Assembly: GCA_945878865.1 (NCBI GenBank)
Contig: CAMCUD010000004.1
Span: 1 to 64,000 of the forward strand
Length of the DNA stretch: 64,000 nucleotides
Source: Bifidobacterium breve
Lineage (GTDB): Bacteria > Actinomycetota > Thermoleophilia > Solirubrobacterales > Solirubrobacteraceae
Direction of reading: 5' to 3'
Each line of letters opens with the position of its first letter. The first letter of the stretch is position 1. The notes beneath the pieces are model-generated. The model worked only from the letters and a program-made list of their open reading frames with translations, had not been told where the DNA came from and did no database searches. The position numbers and the translations under genes were made by a program. Positions 10,101 to 17,986 of the stretch are shown here, piece by piece.

Positions 10101-10359
10101 CGGCTTCGGCAGCTTCTACTACCTCAAGCGGCTGCCGCTGCACTACATCAAGATCGACGGCGACTTCATCCAGTCGCTCACGCGCAGCCCGACCGACCAG
10201 CACGTGACGAAGGCGATCGTCGGGGTCGCGCAGGGTCTGGGGCTGCGCACCATCGCGGAGTTCGTCGAGGACGCCGAGACGCTGGCGCTCCTGCGCACCT
10301 ACGGCGTGGACTTCGCGCAGGGCTTCCACGTCGGGCGCCCCGGGCCTGTCGCCGGCTGA
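4156..10359 (+). CDS. Giant PAS - pseudokinase - AAA ATPase - GAF - PAS - GGDEF - EAL signalling protein
   Basis: A 2067-residue protein with, in order: a PAS-like segment (about 30-150); a kinase C-lobe (about 155-340) that lacks an N-lobe and whose catalytic motifs are lost (HRD is HRA at 185-187, DFG is GFD at 204-206); an AAA_16-type ATPase with Walker A GAAGIGKST (K393) and Walker B VVLFVDDLQWAD; a long helical region; a GAF domain (about 1375-1515); a PAS domain (about 1535-1650); GGDEF with GGDEY at 1734-1738 and an upstream RxxD I-site (1725-1728); and EAL with ELL at 1862-1864, EITET, DDFG and KIDG retained. It probably makes or breaks c-di-GMP. The GTG start follows GGGGG. Related proteins usually end in a histidine kinase. 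Confidence 0.85.
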   Translation: MSSIPRGATPVADALRRAAAHPHPTGPVLRASGDDDRRSELLGRAADAVILVAPDGSVTAVNPVAGVGLGLGPGDPVDALVLPSTRAAMASDVVSRAVREGHWHGTLELPWAMGTARERVAVFGHRSPDDALLGLSVVAVAPQAEDGLPTLADIPSRGVSLTAALEFAAGAARALAAVHHHGLVHRAIVPGCFVTAGAAVRITGFDRARPLAPGVLPRREIVAGIEGALPYLSPELTGRVNRAVDRRSDLYSLGVVLYELFTGVLPLEAEDPLEWVHCHVARVPPAMRERQPALPATLDELVMRLLSKRPEDRYQSAAGLAADLDRCLADVEATGTVASFALGQDDVRDVFAIPEKLYGRAAERDALDAAFARVAAGRGSEVVLVAGAAGIGKSTLVRALREPVTQARGAFGAGAVDVQSRDVPYLAFTQALGELVQQALAEPPAQLEALRARLREAVGRHGALVCELVPRAELLLGTCPAVAELPLNEAQRRLHRVLGATLDAFAAERPVVLFVDDLQWADAASIRLLEHLARPRRADSDGVRLLVVAAYRDEELETGHPLALALPDLAAAAGPVQLRLAPLDAGALEDLLAETLGAAPHACSDLAELVRQKTDGVPYFVLQFLHALHRRGLLAVDAFGGGWRWDLQEIAAAEVTDNVVDMMTQRLRRLPEATQTAVQVAACLTERIGLATLATAAGMDPREAEEATWDALRARLLIEREGTYRFSHDRVREAALASIPDAERAARHLEIARRLLADEDGDPSEDLLFAVTGQLNAGRELIVDPGERYEAARLNLRAGTRAMHATAMRSASRYLRHGIAVLPDDAWEAEPRLTFDLHLASARCEHAGGDVDETERLVEILSSRATEPLDIAAAAHLRVETLLARSRAAEAAEAGVAALARLGVTLSADPTGDETQAALDHIWQVLGDRSIGWLLDLPPADDLRVIAATSIFGPVMTSAFLAARQELGVLLMIEGVRLSIEHGNTPVSPLLHALLGSMVGARFGMYEIGREYMHAAHARLEALQNDVLAAQTGIYVGLGSSWTDPYEACLPLLRSGREYGMRVGDLAHVAFCAFFVADFRLAAGEPLDDVLRECDTQLPFADEMKLPDHRDAILIVERAVRSLRGETSALGEYADATFDDEAFQERWRTIRLPYFHALDWAHRGMVRVIAHQPEQALAAAEAFDGLRWAVAYNPVLGLEEVWGALARALAWDDAPAERRDELRARIAASLHQLEAWAHHAPANFEPHARLVSAELARIEGRHDDAVLAYEQAVASARAFGRLHLEALAWERAGRHNLARGVTSLAHACLREAREGWARWGAHAKVTALDEEFPSLWPAAGLGTGADTGLDMLAVARGSQAISGELDLEELPMTLLRIAVEAAGAQAGRLLLAEGDDPQVVAVAEVQAGEIRVRRPPAGTDIDLPRGVTDYVSRTGERVLLSDARTDPTFSADPVIAARGIRSLLCQPILRDNKLLGMLVLEHGLVDHAFTSSRLTAIEILAAQAAISVETARLYRDVHEEVRIRRLTETELRASEEQFRTLVESAPDGIVIADDRGRIVLVNSRIEQLFGHPRDSLAGQPVEELVPDIEWVAAARGADAGAALEVERTGRRRDGAPVPVEVTLSPLERPGGVWTIGIVRDITERRRLEHELEHAADHDPLTGLFNRPRFERELGQALERVERSGTAAVLLVLDLDHLRDINDSLGPQVGDELIRALARALRERLRPADVLARLGGDEYALILTRVDVDAALAVAEELLDLVRHHALLSEGARVRTTASIGIAPIAPASGNAQDLLAAADVALDQAKEAGRDRAVVYTPDSGRRAAERHTWAERIRRALEHEEFVLHAQPILDLHSGEVTHSELLIRMRDGDALVPPADFLPTAERTGLITAIDRWVIRQAARLAASITDGRRIELNLSAKSLADGGLPSYIEREVADAGADPEHLVFEITETAAIANLPSAAALAERLTALGCHFALDDFGVGFGSFYYLKRLPLHYIKIDGDFIQSLTRSPTDQHVTKAIVGVAQGLGLRTIAEFVEDAETLALLRTYGVDFAQGFHVGRPGPVAG

Positions 10360-10410
10360 CGCCGGGCGCCCGGTTACGTTGTCGCGCGTGACGACGGCGA
10401 TTGTGCACGG

Positions 10411-10941
10411 ATGACGATCAACGAGGTGCTCGCGCGCACCCGCGCGGGCGGCGTCGCGCACGCGGAGCTGACCGCCGAGCGGCGGGGCACCGGCCGCGTG
10501 CGCTTCACCGGCATCGTCGACTTCGACCGGGGGCTGACAACCCTCGAGCGCGAGGAGCCCGCCGATCGTCCGCTGTGGGTCGAGCTCACGGGCACGGAGG
10601 TCGGCCTGACCGCGGGCGGCGAGCCGGAGGAGCGCGTCGTCCTCGAGGAGTGGGCGGGCCGGGACATCGGGCGCTCGGGGGCCGGGCTGCTCAGCCTCCT
10701 CGACGCGGTCGCCGGCCGCGCCGTGCCCGCCGGAGATGAGGAGATCGCCCTCGATCGCCCGCTGGCCTGGGCGTGCGCCGTGACCCGCACGGTCACGGGG
10801 ATCCCGGTACGCGGGCGCGCGCTCCGAGTCGCGGTCGCGCCGGACGGCCGGCTGGCCTGCGTCGAGGTGCTCGAGCAGGGCCGCGTGCGCCGCCGCACCG
10901 CCGTGACGCACGCGCTGCGCCTGTTCGACTGGCGCGCGTAG
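10411..10941 (+). CDS. Hypothetical protein between the c-di-GMP protein and fliO
   Basis: A 176-residue protein I do not recognise. It has no signal peptide or membrane helix. The sequence suggests alternating beta strands (GRVRFTGIVDFDRGLTTLE near residues 28-46) with a short helical stretch (GRSGAGLLSLLDAVAG near 88-103); the pattern is faintly like the LppX/LprG lipid-binding fold, but that is speculation. The ATG at 10411 lies 51 bases after the upstream stop. Codon use looks like its neighbours. A 93-base gap with no evident signal separates it from fliO. Confidence 0.6.
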   Translation: MTINEVLARTRAGGVAHAELTAERRGTGRVRFTGIVDFDRGLTTLEREEPADRPLWVELTGTEVGLTAGGEPEERVVLEEWAGRDIGRSGAGLLSLLDAVAGRAVPAGDEEIALDRPLAWACAVTRTVTGIPVRGRALRVAVAPDGRLACVEVLEQGRVRRRTAVTHALRLFDWRA

Positions 10942-11034
10942 AACACCCGTCCACCCACCCCCTCAAGGCGCGGCGGCGGCGGCCGACGACAGGGATCGAC
11001 ACCGGTTCCCTCCCCGGCGTCACCCCTCCACAAG

Positions 11035-11685
11035 ATGATTCGCCTCCGCTTCACGGCCGCCCTCGCGGCTGTCGTCACCTGCATGCTGCTCCCCGCCGCC
11101 GCCCTGGCGGCGGAGGGCACGAAGACCGCGCCCGCCAAGCCCACCGGGGAGAACACCCCGATCAAGGCGGCGGACACGGGCAGCCAGGCGGTGCAGTCCT
11201 CCTCGACCGGCGGCAGTCTCGTCCGCACCTTCGTCGGGCTGGCGATCGTCCTGGCCGTCATCTACGGCCTCTACTGGGTGCTCAAGCAGGTCAAGGCCAG
11301 CCGTGAGGAGGCCACCCGCGGCGACGCGCTCGCCCCGGTCGCCTCGATCGGCCTGGGCCCGAACCGCTCGCTGCACCTCATCCGCGCCGGGTCGGACTAC
11401 ATCCTCGTCGGCGCCGGCGAGCACAGCGTCACGCAGATCCGCACGTACTCGCTCGCCGAAGCGGTCACCGCGGGGCTCGTCCCCGACCCGAGCGACGAGC
11501 CCGCCGAGGACGTCGCCCCCGCCGCCCCCGGCGCGGCGCTGCCCGCGCTGCTCGGCGCCGTCACCGGGGCGTGGCGCCGCCCGGCGAAGCCGAAGCCGAA
11601 GGCCCCGGCCGCCCCCGCGAAGCGCCCGGCGTTCTCCATGCAGGCCGCGCTCGGCTCCCTCCGTGAGAAGACGGTGCGCTCGTGA
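11035..11685 (+). CDS. fliO: Flagellar export apparatus protein FliO
   Basis: A 216-residue protein with a signal peptide-like N-terminus (hydrophobic residues 7-24, AAALA then AE), a Ser/Gly-rich spacer, and one membrane helix at about 62-82 (LVRTFVGLAIVLAVIYGLYW) followed by the short FliO beta domain (VASIGLGPNRSLHLIRAG). FliO helps assemble the FliP ring. The C-terminal 70 residues are Ala/Pro/Lys-rich. The order fliO-fliP-fliQ-fliR-flhB-flhA is standard. It overlaps fliP by 4 bases (GTGA). Confidence 0.85.
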   Translation: MIRLRFTAALAAVVTCMLLPAAALAAEGTKTAPAKPTGENTPIKAADTGSQAVQSSSTGGSLVRTFVGLAIVLAVIYGLYWVLKQVKASREEATRGDALAPVASIGLGPNRSLHLIRAGSDYILVGAGEHSVTQIRTYSLAEAVTAGLVPDPSDEPAEDVAPAAPGAALPALLGAVTGAWRRPAKPKPKAPAAPAKRPAFSMQAALGSLREKTVRS

Positions 11686-12317
11686 GCGGCGACGGCTCCA
11701 ACGCGCTGCAGATCCTCTTCCTCGTCGCGGCGATCGGCCTGATCCCGGCGCTGCTGTTCTGCGTCACCGGGTTCACCCGCATCCTCGTCGTGCTCGGCTT
11801 CATCCGCACCGGCCTGGGCACGCCGACCGCCCCGCCGAACCAGGTGCTCGTCGGCATCGCGCTGTTCCTCACGTTCTTCGTGATGGCCCCGACCTTCAAG
11901 GAGATCAAGACCACGGCGGTCGACCCGCTGATGGACAAGAAGATCACCCAGGTCCAGGCGATCGAGCGGGCCGAGAAGCCGCTGCGCCAGTTCATGTTCG
12001 AGCAGACGAGCGACCGCGACATCGCGCTCTTCATGAAGCTCGGCGATCTCAAGCCGCCGGCCACCCGCAAGGACGTCCCGACCTACGTCCTCATCCCCGC
12101 CTTCATCATCAGCGAGCTCAAGACGGCGTTCCAGATCGGATTCCTGATCTTCCTGCCGTTCCTCGTCATCGACCTCGTCGTCGCCTCGACGCTCATGTCG
12201 ATGGGCATGGTGATGCTGCCGCCGACGTTCATCGCCCTGCCGTTCAAGATCCTGCTGTTTGTCCTGGTCGACGGGTGGAACCTCGTCACCCAATCCCTGG
12301 TGGAGAGTTTCAGTTGA
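11682..12317 (+). CDS. fliP: Flagellar export gate protein FliP
   Basis: A 211-residue polytopic protein with the FliP signatures FTRILVVLGFIRTGLGTP near the N-terminus and LMSMGMVMLPP in the C-terminal half. It forms the core of the type III export gate with FliQ and FliR. It lacks the cleavable signal peptide of proteobacterial FliP and is correspondingly short. GTG start overlapping the fliO stop (GTGA); its own stop overlaps the fliQ start. Confidence 0.93.
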   Translation: MSGDGSNALQILFLVAAIGLIPALLFCVTGFTRILVVLGFIRTGLGTPTAPPNQVLVGIALFLTFFVMAPTFKEIKTTAVDPLMDKKITQVQAIERAEKPLRQFMFEQTSDRDIALFMKLGDLKPPATRKDVPTYVLIPAFIISELKTAFQIGFLIFLPFLVIDLVVASTLMSMGMVMLPPTFIALPFKILLFVLVDGWNLVTQSLVESFS

Positions 12318-12586
12318 CCAGCGACACCGTCATCAGCGTCATGACGACCGCGATGGAGCTCGCGCTGAAGGTCTGCGCGCCGATCCTCATCGTCGGCCTC
12401 GTCGTCGGCGTGATCATCTCGATCTTCCAGGCGATCACGCAGATCCAGGAGCAGACGCTCACGTTCGTCCCCAAGCTCCTGGCGACCGCGGCGGTCATGG
12501 TCGTCGCCGGTCCCTACCTGCTCAACGAGCTCGTGACGTACACGCAGGAGCTCTGGCGGTCGATCCCGACCCTCATCGGATCGTGA
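12314..12586 (+). CDS. fliQ: Flagellar export gate protein FliQ (TTG start)
   Basis: A 90-residue protein with two membrane helices (about residues 17-39 and 53-72) around the conserved QAITQIQEQTLTFVPK. Length and motif match FliQ. The start is TTG at 12314, overlapping the fliP TGA as TTGA; a later ATG would cut into the first conserved helix. FliQ packs around the FliP/FliR helix in the export gate. It overlaps fliR by 4 bases. Confidence 0.92.
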   Translation: MTSDTVISVMTTAMELALKVCAPILIVGLVVGVIISIFQAITQIQEQTLTFVPKLLATAAVMVVAGPYLLNELVTYTQELWRSIPTLIGS

Positions 12587-13389
12587 CCGGGACCTCCCAG
12601 ACCACGCTGACCTACCTGCTCCAGCAGTTCGGCGAGCAGAAGGTCCTCGGCTTCTTCTGCGTCATGGCGCGCTGCATGCCCCTGTTCCTCGTCGCGCCGC
12701 TGTTCAGCTCGCGGTCGCTGCCGCCTCGCGTGCGCGGCATCGCGGCGGTCGCGATCGCGATCGGCCTCACGCCGGTCGTCACGAAGGGCGTGAAGATGCC
12801 CGAGGACACCGCCGCGATCTTCTTCCTGCTGGGCAAGGAGATGATCGTCGGCTTCTCCTTCGCGTTCGTCATCAGCTGCCTGTTCGCGGCGGTGTCGACG
12901 GCGGGCACGCTGCTGGACTTCAGCGTCGGCTTCTCGTTCGGCGCGACGATCGACCCGCTGTCGGGCAACAACAACGCGGTCATCGCGCAGATGTACCTCA
13001 TGTTCGCCACGGCGATCTTCGTGGTCGTCGGCGGCGTCGAGTGGGTCATCCAGGGCTTCGCGCGGACGTACGACATCGTCGGCATCGACCAGATGCCGTC
13101 GCTCGACGCGATGGTCGACGGCGCGGTCGACGCGTTCGTGCAGATCTTCGTCTCGGCGATCGAGATCTGCGGCCCGATCGTCATGGCGCTGATCATCACC
13201 GACGCCGCGTTCGGCATGGTCAGCCGCGTCGCGCCGTCGCTCAACGTCTTCGCCGTCGGCTTCACCGTGAAGATCGGCGTCGGCCTCGTGCTGCTCATGC
13301 TCACCTTCCCGTTCGTGGGCGGCTGGGTCGGCGACCAGGTCCAGGCCTCGGTCACCGAGGCGCTCCGCACCCTCAAGGTCGCGGGCTAG
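12583..13389 (+). CDS. fliR: Flagellar export gate protein FliR
   Basis: A 268-residue membrane protein with about six hydrophobic segments. Typical FliR features are the early VMARCMPLFLVAPLFSSRSLP, GFSFGATIDPLSG in the middle, and VAPSLNVFAVGFTVKI near the C-terminus. GTG start at 12583 overlapping the fliQ stop (GTGA). It completes the FliPQR gate. flhB follows after 13 bases. Confidence 0.93.
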   Translation: MTGTSQTTLTYLLQQFGEQKVLGFFCVMARCMPLFLVAPLFSSRSLPPRVRGIAAVAIAIGLTPVVTKGVKMPEDTAAIFFLLGKEMIVGFSFAFVISCLFAAVSTAGTLLDFSVGFSFGATIDPLSGNNNAVIAQMYLMFATAIFVVVGGVEWVIQGFARTYDIVGIDQMPSLDAMVDGAVDAFVQIFVSAIEICGPIVMALIITDAAFGMVSRVAPSLNVFAVGFTVKIGVGLVLLMLTFPFVGGWVGDQVQASVTEALRTLKVAG

Positions 13390-13402
13390 GGGGTGACGAG
13401 GC

Positions 13403-14470
13403 GTGGCCGGTGAGAAGACCGAGAAGGCGACACCCAAGAAGCGCCAGGAAGCGCGCGATCAGGGGCAGGTCGCCAAGTCGCAGGACCTCAACGCCGCCGT
13501 CGTGACGATCGTCGGCCTGTTCGTCGTCGCGATCACCGGGCCGAAGATGGTCGGGGTCATGGGCGAGGCGATGCAGGACATCCTCGCCGGCATCGCCAAC
13601 CCGCAGACGGTCAATCGCAAGGGCATCGGGCCGCTCATGGCCACCGCGGGCAAGGCGTGGATCCAGTGCTTCATCCCGGTCGCGCTGGCGTGCACCGTCG
13701 CCGCCGTCGCGATCCTCGTCGCCCAGGTCGGCTTCAAGATCACGCCCAAGGCGCTGCAGCCCAAGCTCACGAAACTCAACCCGGTCGCCGGCGCCAAGCA
13801 GGTCTTCGGGCCCAACGCGGCGGTCGAGGGCATCAAGTCGATCCTCAAGGTCGTCTTCGTGGCGGGGCCCGCCCTCATCGTCCTGTGGCCCGTGATGCCG
13901 CAGATCGCCTCGATGGTCGGCATCGGCCCGATCGAGCTCGGCACGCTGACGATGAGCCTCATCATGAAGATCGCGCGCAACGTCGCGGTCGCCTACATCG
14001 TGCTCGGCATCGCCGACTACATCTGGCAGAAGCACCGCACGGAGAAGTCCATGAAGATGGACAAGCAGGAGGTCAAGGACGAGGCGAAGAACATGTCGCT
14101 CCCCGCCGAGGTCAAGGCGGCGCAGAAGAAGCGGCAGTTCGAGCTCTCCCGGGCGCGCATGATGGCGGCGGTTCCCGACGCGGACGTCGTCGTGACCAAC
14201 CCGACGCACTTCTCCGTCGCGCTGAAGTACGGCGACGGCATGGTCGCACCCGAGGTCGTCGCCAAGGGCCAGGACCTCGTCGCGCTGCGCATCCGCGAGA
14301 TCGCCGCCGAGCACGGCGTCCCGGTCATCCCCGACCCGCCGCTGGCCCGTGGCCTGCACAAGAGCGTCGAGGTCGGCCGGCAGATCCCCGAGGACTTCTT
14401 CCAGGCCGTCGCCCAGGTGCTGGCCTTCGTCTACCGGACCCGCCCGATGCGTGAGCAGGTGGCCGCATGA
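13403..14470 (+). CDS. flhB: Flagellar export switch protein FlhB
   Basis: A 355-residue protein starting with the conserved EKTEKATPKK, four membrane helices (about residues 33-50, 86-110, 150-168 and 190-210) and a cytoplasmic domain containing the autocleavage site N266-P267-T268-H269. FlhB switches export from rod/hook to filament substrates after cleavage at NPTH. GTG start. The stop overlaps flhA (ATGA). Confidence 0.95.
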   Translation: MAGEKTEKATPKKRQEARDQGQVAKSQDLNAAVVTIVGLFVVAITGPKMVGVMGEAMQDILAGIANPQTVNRKGIGPLMATAGKAWIQCFIPVALACTVAAVAILVAQVGFKITPKALQPKLTKLNPVAGAKQVFGPNAAVEGIKSILKVVFVAGPALIVLWPVMPQIASMVGIGPIELGTLTMSLIMKIARNVAVAYIVLGIADYIWQKHRTEKSMKMDKQEVKDEAKNMSLPAEVKAAQKKRQFELSRARMMAAVPDADVVVTNPTHFSVALKYGDGMVAPEVVAKGQDLVALRIREIAAEHGVPVIPDPPLARGLHKSVEVGRQIPEDFFQAVAQVLAFVYRTRPMREQVAA

Positions 14471-16530
14471 ACCCGGCGATGAAGCGCTTCGCCAAGCACA
14501 CGGACATCGCGGCGGCGCTGGTCGTCGTGATGGTCGTCGTGATGATGATCGTCCCGCTCCCGCCGTTCGTGCTGGACTTCCTCATCACGATCAACATCAG
14601 CGTCGCGCTGGCGACCGTCATCACGACGCTGTACGTGCCCAAGCCGCTGGACTTCTCGGCGTTCCCGTCGCTGCTGCTGCTGACGACGCTGTTCCGGCTG
14701 GCGATCAACATCAGCGTCACGCGCCTGATCCTGCTGCACGGCGACGCCGGTCACGTCGTCGAGGCGTTCGGCAACTTCGTCGTCGGCGGCAACGTGGTCG
14801 TCGGCCTCATCATCTTCCTGGTCCTCATCATCATCCAGTTCATGGTCGTCACGGCCGGCGCGGGGCGCGTCGCCGAGGTCGGCGCCCGCTTCACGCTCGA
14901 CGCGATGCCGGGCAAGCAGATGGCGATCGACGCCGACCTGAACAACGGCCAGATCACCGAGGACGAGGCGCGCGAGCGCCGCGAGGAGATCCAGAGCGAA
15001 GCCGACTTCTTCGGCTCGATGGACGGCGCCTCGAAGTTCATCAAGGGCGACGCGATGGCCGCGATCGTCATCACCGTCATCAATCTCATCGGCGGCATCA
15101 TCATCGGCGTCGTCCAGCAGGGGATGCCGTTCGGCGAGGCCGCGCAGCACTTCTCGCTGCTGACCGTCGGTGACGGCCTGGCGGCGCAGATCCCGGCGCT
15201 GCTCATCAGCGTCGCGATGGGCATCATCGTCACGCGCGCCGCGGACACCGGCGGGGACCTCGGCTCCGACCTGGCGGGCCAGCTCGTCAAGCAGCGCAAG
15301 GCGCCGCTGGTCGCCGGCGGCGTGATCATGGCGTTCGCGCTGGTGCCCGCCCTGCCAAAAATCCCGTTCCTGGTGATCGGCGGCGGATTCTTCTACCTGG
15401 GGTGGATGCTCAATCAGGAGGCCAAGAAGCGGGATGCCGCGGAGCTTGAGGCCGCGCAGCAGGAGGCGCTGCCGGCACCCAAGCCCGCGCAGGAGGACCC
15501 GCGTGCCGCCCTGAACATCGACCCGCTGGAGCTTGCGATCGGGTTCGGCCTCGTGCCGCTCGTCGACTCCGGCAGCGGCGGCACGTTGCTTACGAGGGTG
15601 AGCAACGTCCGCCGTCAGATCGCCGCCGAGCTCGGCACCGTGATCCCCTCCGTGCGGATCCACGACGAGATCGGCCTCGGCTCGCACGAGTACGTCCTGC
15701 GGGTGCGCGGCGCGGAGGTCGCGCGCGGGCAGGTCATGGCGGGCCACCAGCTCGCCCTGGACTCGGGCGACGCCATCGGGGAGCTCCCGGGCATCCCGAC
15801 GCGGGAGCCCGCGTTCGGCCTGCCGGCGCTCTGGATCGCCGATGAGGCACGCGCCGAGGCGGAAGCGAGGGGGTACACCGTCGTGGACGCCGAATCCGTG
15901 CTCGTGACGCACCTGACGGAGACGATCCGCTCGCATGTCGCCGACCTCATGACGCGCCAGGACGTCAGGCAGCTTCTTGACGGACTCAAGGAAACCAACG
16001 CAGCTGTCGTTGAGGAAGTGGTGCCTGACCTGCTTTCCGTCGGTGAGATCCAGCGCGTGCTGCAGGCCCTCCTGCGCGAGGGCGTGTCGATCCGCGACCT
16101 CGGCGCGATCGTCGAGACCGTCGGGGACCGGGCGCGGGTCACCCGCGACCCGCAGCTGCTCGCCGAATACGCCCGCCAGGCGCTCGGCCGCGCGATCGTC
16201 GGCCCGCACCTCGACGAGGAGGCCCGGCTGCGCGCGATCGCGCTCGACCCGGCGGTCGAGCAGGAAGTCTCCGACGCGATCGCGCAGACCCCGGACGGCG
16301 AGTACCTCGCCATGGATCCCAGCCGGGCGCAGGCCCTCGTGCAGGCGCTTGCCGCCTACTCCGAGGAGGCCTTCTCGCTCGGCCGCCGCCCGGTCGTGCT
16401 GTGCAGCAGCCGGATCCGCCGCCATCTTCGCCGTCTGCTCGAGCAGGCGGTGCCCCAGCTCTCCGTGTGCGCGTACAACGAGATCGCGCCCGGGATCAAC
16501 GTCGAGACCATCGGAGTGGTGACTGCATGA
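14467..16530 (+). CDS. flhA: Flagellar export gate protein FlhA
   Basis: A 687-residue member of the FHIPEP family. About eight N-terminal membrane helices span residues 18-320, with the conserved cytoplasmic loop RFTLDAMPGKQMAIDADLN (about 140-160), followed by a linker and a large C-terminal domain that docks export chaperones. Length is normal. ATG overlaps the flhB stop, and its stop overlaps flhF (ATGA), so flhB, flhA and flhF are probably translated in a coupled way. Confidence 0.95.
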   Translation: MNPAMKRFAKHTDIAAALVVVMVVVMMIVPLPPFVLDFLITINISVALATVITTLYVPKPLDFSAFPSLLLLTTLFRLAINISVTRLILLHGDAGHVVEAFGNFVVGGNVVVGLIIFLVLIIIQFMVVTAGAGRVAEVGARFTLDAMPGKQMAIDADLNNGQITEDEARERREEIQSEADFFGSMDGASKFIKGDAMAAIVITVINLIGGIIIGVVQQGMPFGEAAQHFSLLTVGDGLAAQIPALLISVAMGIIVTRAADTGGDLGSDLAGQLVKQRKAPLVAGGVIMAFALVPALPKIPFLVIGGGFFYLGWMLNQEAKKRDAAELEAAQQEALPAPKPAQEDPRAALNIDPLELAIGFGLVPLVDSGSGGTLLTRVSNVRRQIAAELGTVIPSVRIHDEIGLGSHEYVLRVRGAEVARGQVMAGHQLALDSGDAIGELPGIPTREPAFGLPALWIADEARAEAEARGYTVVDAESVLVTHLTETIRSHVADLMTRQDVRQLLDGLKETNAAVVEEVVPDLLSVGEIQRVLQALLREGVSIRDLGAIVETVGDRARVTRDPQLLAEYARQALGRAIVGPHLDEEARLRAIALDPAVEQEVSDAIAQTPDGEYLAMDPSRAQALVQALAAYSEEAFSLGRRPVVLCSSRIRRHLRRLLEQAVPQLSVCAYNEIAPGINVETIGVVTA

Positions 16531-17972
16531 CGACCCAGGTGAAGACCCGCAAGTACCAGGGCGGCTCGCTCGACGAGGTCCTGCCCAAGATCCGCGAGGA
16601 GCTGGGCGACGACGCGATCGTCGTGCGCCAGCGCGAGGGTCTCACCGGCGGGGTCGGTGGGTTCTTCCAGAAGCGCTGCGTCGAGGTCGAGGCGCGCCCG
16701 GGCGCTGAGCCGCAGCCCGCGCCGCAGAGCGGCGGGTTCTCCGTCACCGACGGCCCGCAGGTCGGTCCCGACGGCACGACCCCCGCGCCCTCCGGCTCGC
16801 AGTCCGAGGTCACCGCGTCGGTCGCCGAGGCGATGCTCGCGCAGGCGGGTTCGGCCGGATTCGGCGCGCAGCTCGCCGACGCCCAGCAGCGCCAGGAGGC
16901 CGAGCCCGAGACCTTCGCCCCGCCGGTCGCGCCCGCTCCGGCGCCCGTCCCTGAGGCCGCGCCGGGCACGGTCGGCAGCGCGCTGTCCGTTGACGACCTC
17001 CTGGGGAACGCCGCGCCCGCGCCCGCCCCGGTGCGCGCGCGCGGCGTGACCTCGCCGCAGGTCGACGCGAGCCCGGCGGCCGCCGCCGCGCCGGCGCCGG
17101 CGCCTGCCCCGGCTCCCGAGCCCGCTCCGGCTCCTGAGCCCGTCGCCGCGGCGCCCGCGCCGACGACCATCGCCGCTCCGGCGTCGCCCGCGCCCGTCGC
17201 CGAACCCGGCGCGCGGCAGGCCCGCGCCGAGCGGGCGATCGACACGCTCGCCGACCGCGGCCTCGCGCGCGGGTTCTCCGAGGACCTCGTCGACGCCGTC
17301 ATGGCCTTCCGGGTCCCGCTGCAGCCCGGCGCCCGCCTCTCGACCATCGTCGCCCGCGAGCTCGCCCAGAAGATCCCGACGCTTCCGCTCGCGCGCCCCG
17401 GCGTCACCGCCTGGGTCGGAACCGGCGGCAGCGGGAAGACGAGCACCGTCGCGGCGTTCGCCCGCGCCAACGCCGAGCACGGCGGCCTCGCGGTCGCGTG
17501 CATCTCGCTGCGCACGCCGGACGGCGGCGCGACGCTGCGCACGGCGCTGCAGGGCACCGCCGTCGAGGTCCACGTGCCCGCGGATGACGCGCAGGCCGCC
17601 GAGCTCGTGAGCCGGCTGACCGCGTCGGGCTTCACCGTGGTCGTGGACACCCCCGCGGTGTCGCCCCGCAGCGAGGCCGAGATCAAGTCGCTGGCCCGGC
17701 GCCTGCGCAAGATCGGCGTCCAGGACGTCCATCTCTGCGTGTCGGCGACTGTCGGCCTGCAGGTCGCCCAGGACGTCGTCGCGGCGACCGCGAGCCTCAA
17801 GCCCGTCGCTCTGACGATCACCCACGGCGACGAGACCGACCGCATCGGCGCGGCCGTCCAGCTCGCCGTCGATGCGGGCCTGCCGATCTCCTACACGCAC
17901 GAGGCCGGCGCCACGGGCCGGGGCCTGCGGGCCGCCGACCCGGCCGAGCTGGCGAAGGCGCTCATCGGGTGA
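16527..17972 (+). CDS. flhF: Flagellar biosynthesis GTPase FlhF with an altered G4 motif
   Basis: A 481-residue SRP-type GTPase. Residues 1-50 are the FlhF B domain (SLDEVLPKIREELGDDAIVV); 55-235 are a long Ala/Pro-rich linker; 240-480 are the N and G domains. The P-loop is VGTGGSGKTST (K304) and VVVDTPAV is the G3 region. The G4 motif, normally TKxD, reads THGD at 432-435, so the guanine-contacting lysine is a histidine. FlhF sets the position and number of flagella, usually with FlhG, but no flhG follows. ATG overlaps the flhA stop. Confidence 0.88.
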   Translation: MTTQVKTRKYQGGSLDEVLPKIREELGDDAIVVRQREGLTGGVGGFFQKRCVEVEARPGAEPQPAPQSGGFSVTDGPQVGPDGTTPAPSGSQSEVTASVAEAMLAQAGSAGFGAQLADAQQRQEAEPETFAPPVAPAPAPVPEAAPGTVGSALSVDDLLGNAAPAPAPVRARGVTSPQVDASPAAAAAPAPAPAPAPEPAPAPEPVAAAPAPTTIAAPASPAPVAEPGARQARAERAIDTLADRGLARGFSEDLVDAVMAFRVPLQPGARLSTIVARELAQKIPTLPLARPGVTAWVGTGGSGKTSTVAAFARANAEHGGLAVACISLRTPDGGATLRTALQGTAVEVHVPADDAQAAELVSRLTASGFTVVVDTPAVSPRSEAEIKSLARRLRKIGVQDVHLCVSATVGLQVAQDVVAATASLKPVALTITHGDETDRIGAAVQLAVDAGLPISYTHEAGATGRGLRAADPAELAKALIG

Positions 17973-17986
17973 GCTGAGGAGACGCG

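Noticed and set aside
4198-10911. Very long open frame on the minus strand opposite the giant signalling protein
   Set aside because: It is an antisense shadow caused by GC-rich third positions; it has no recognisable domain and the + strand frame shows clear AAA, GAF, PAS, GGDEF and EAL motifs.
14431-16425. Long minus-strand frame opposite flhA
   Set aside because: It is low-complexity, rich in Arg, Asp, Glu and His, and mirrors the flhA coding strand.
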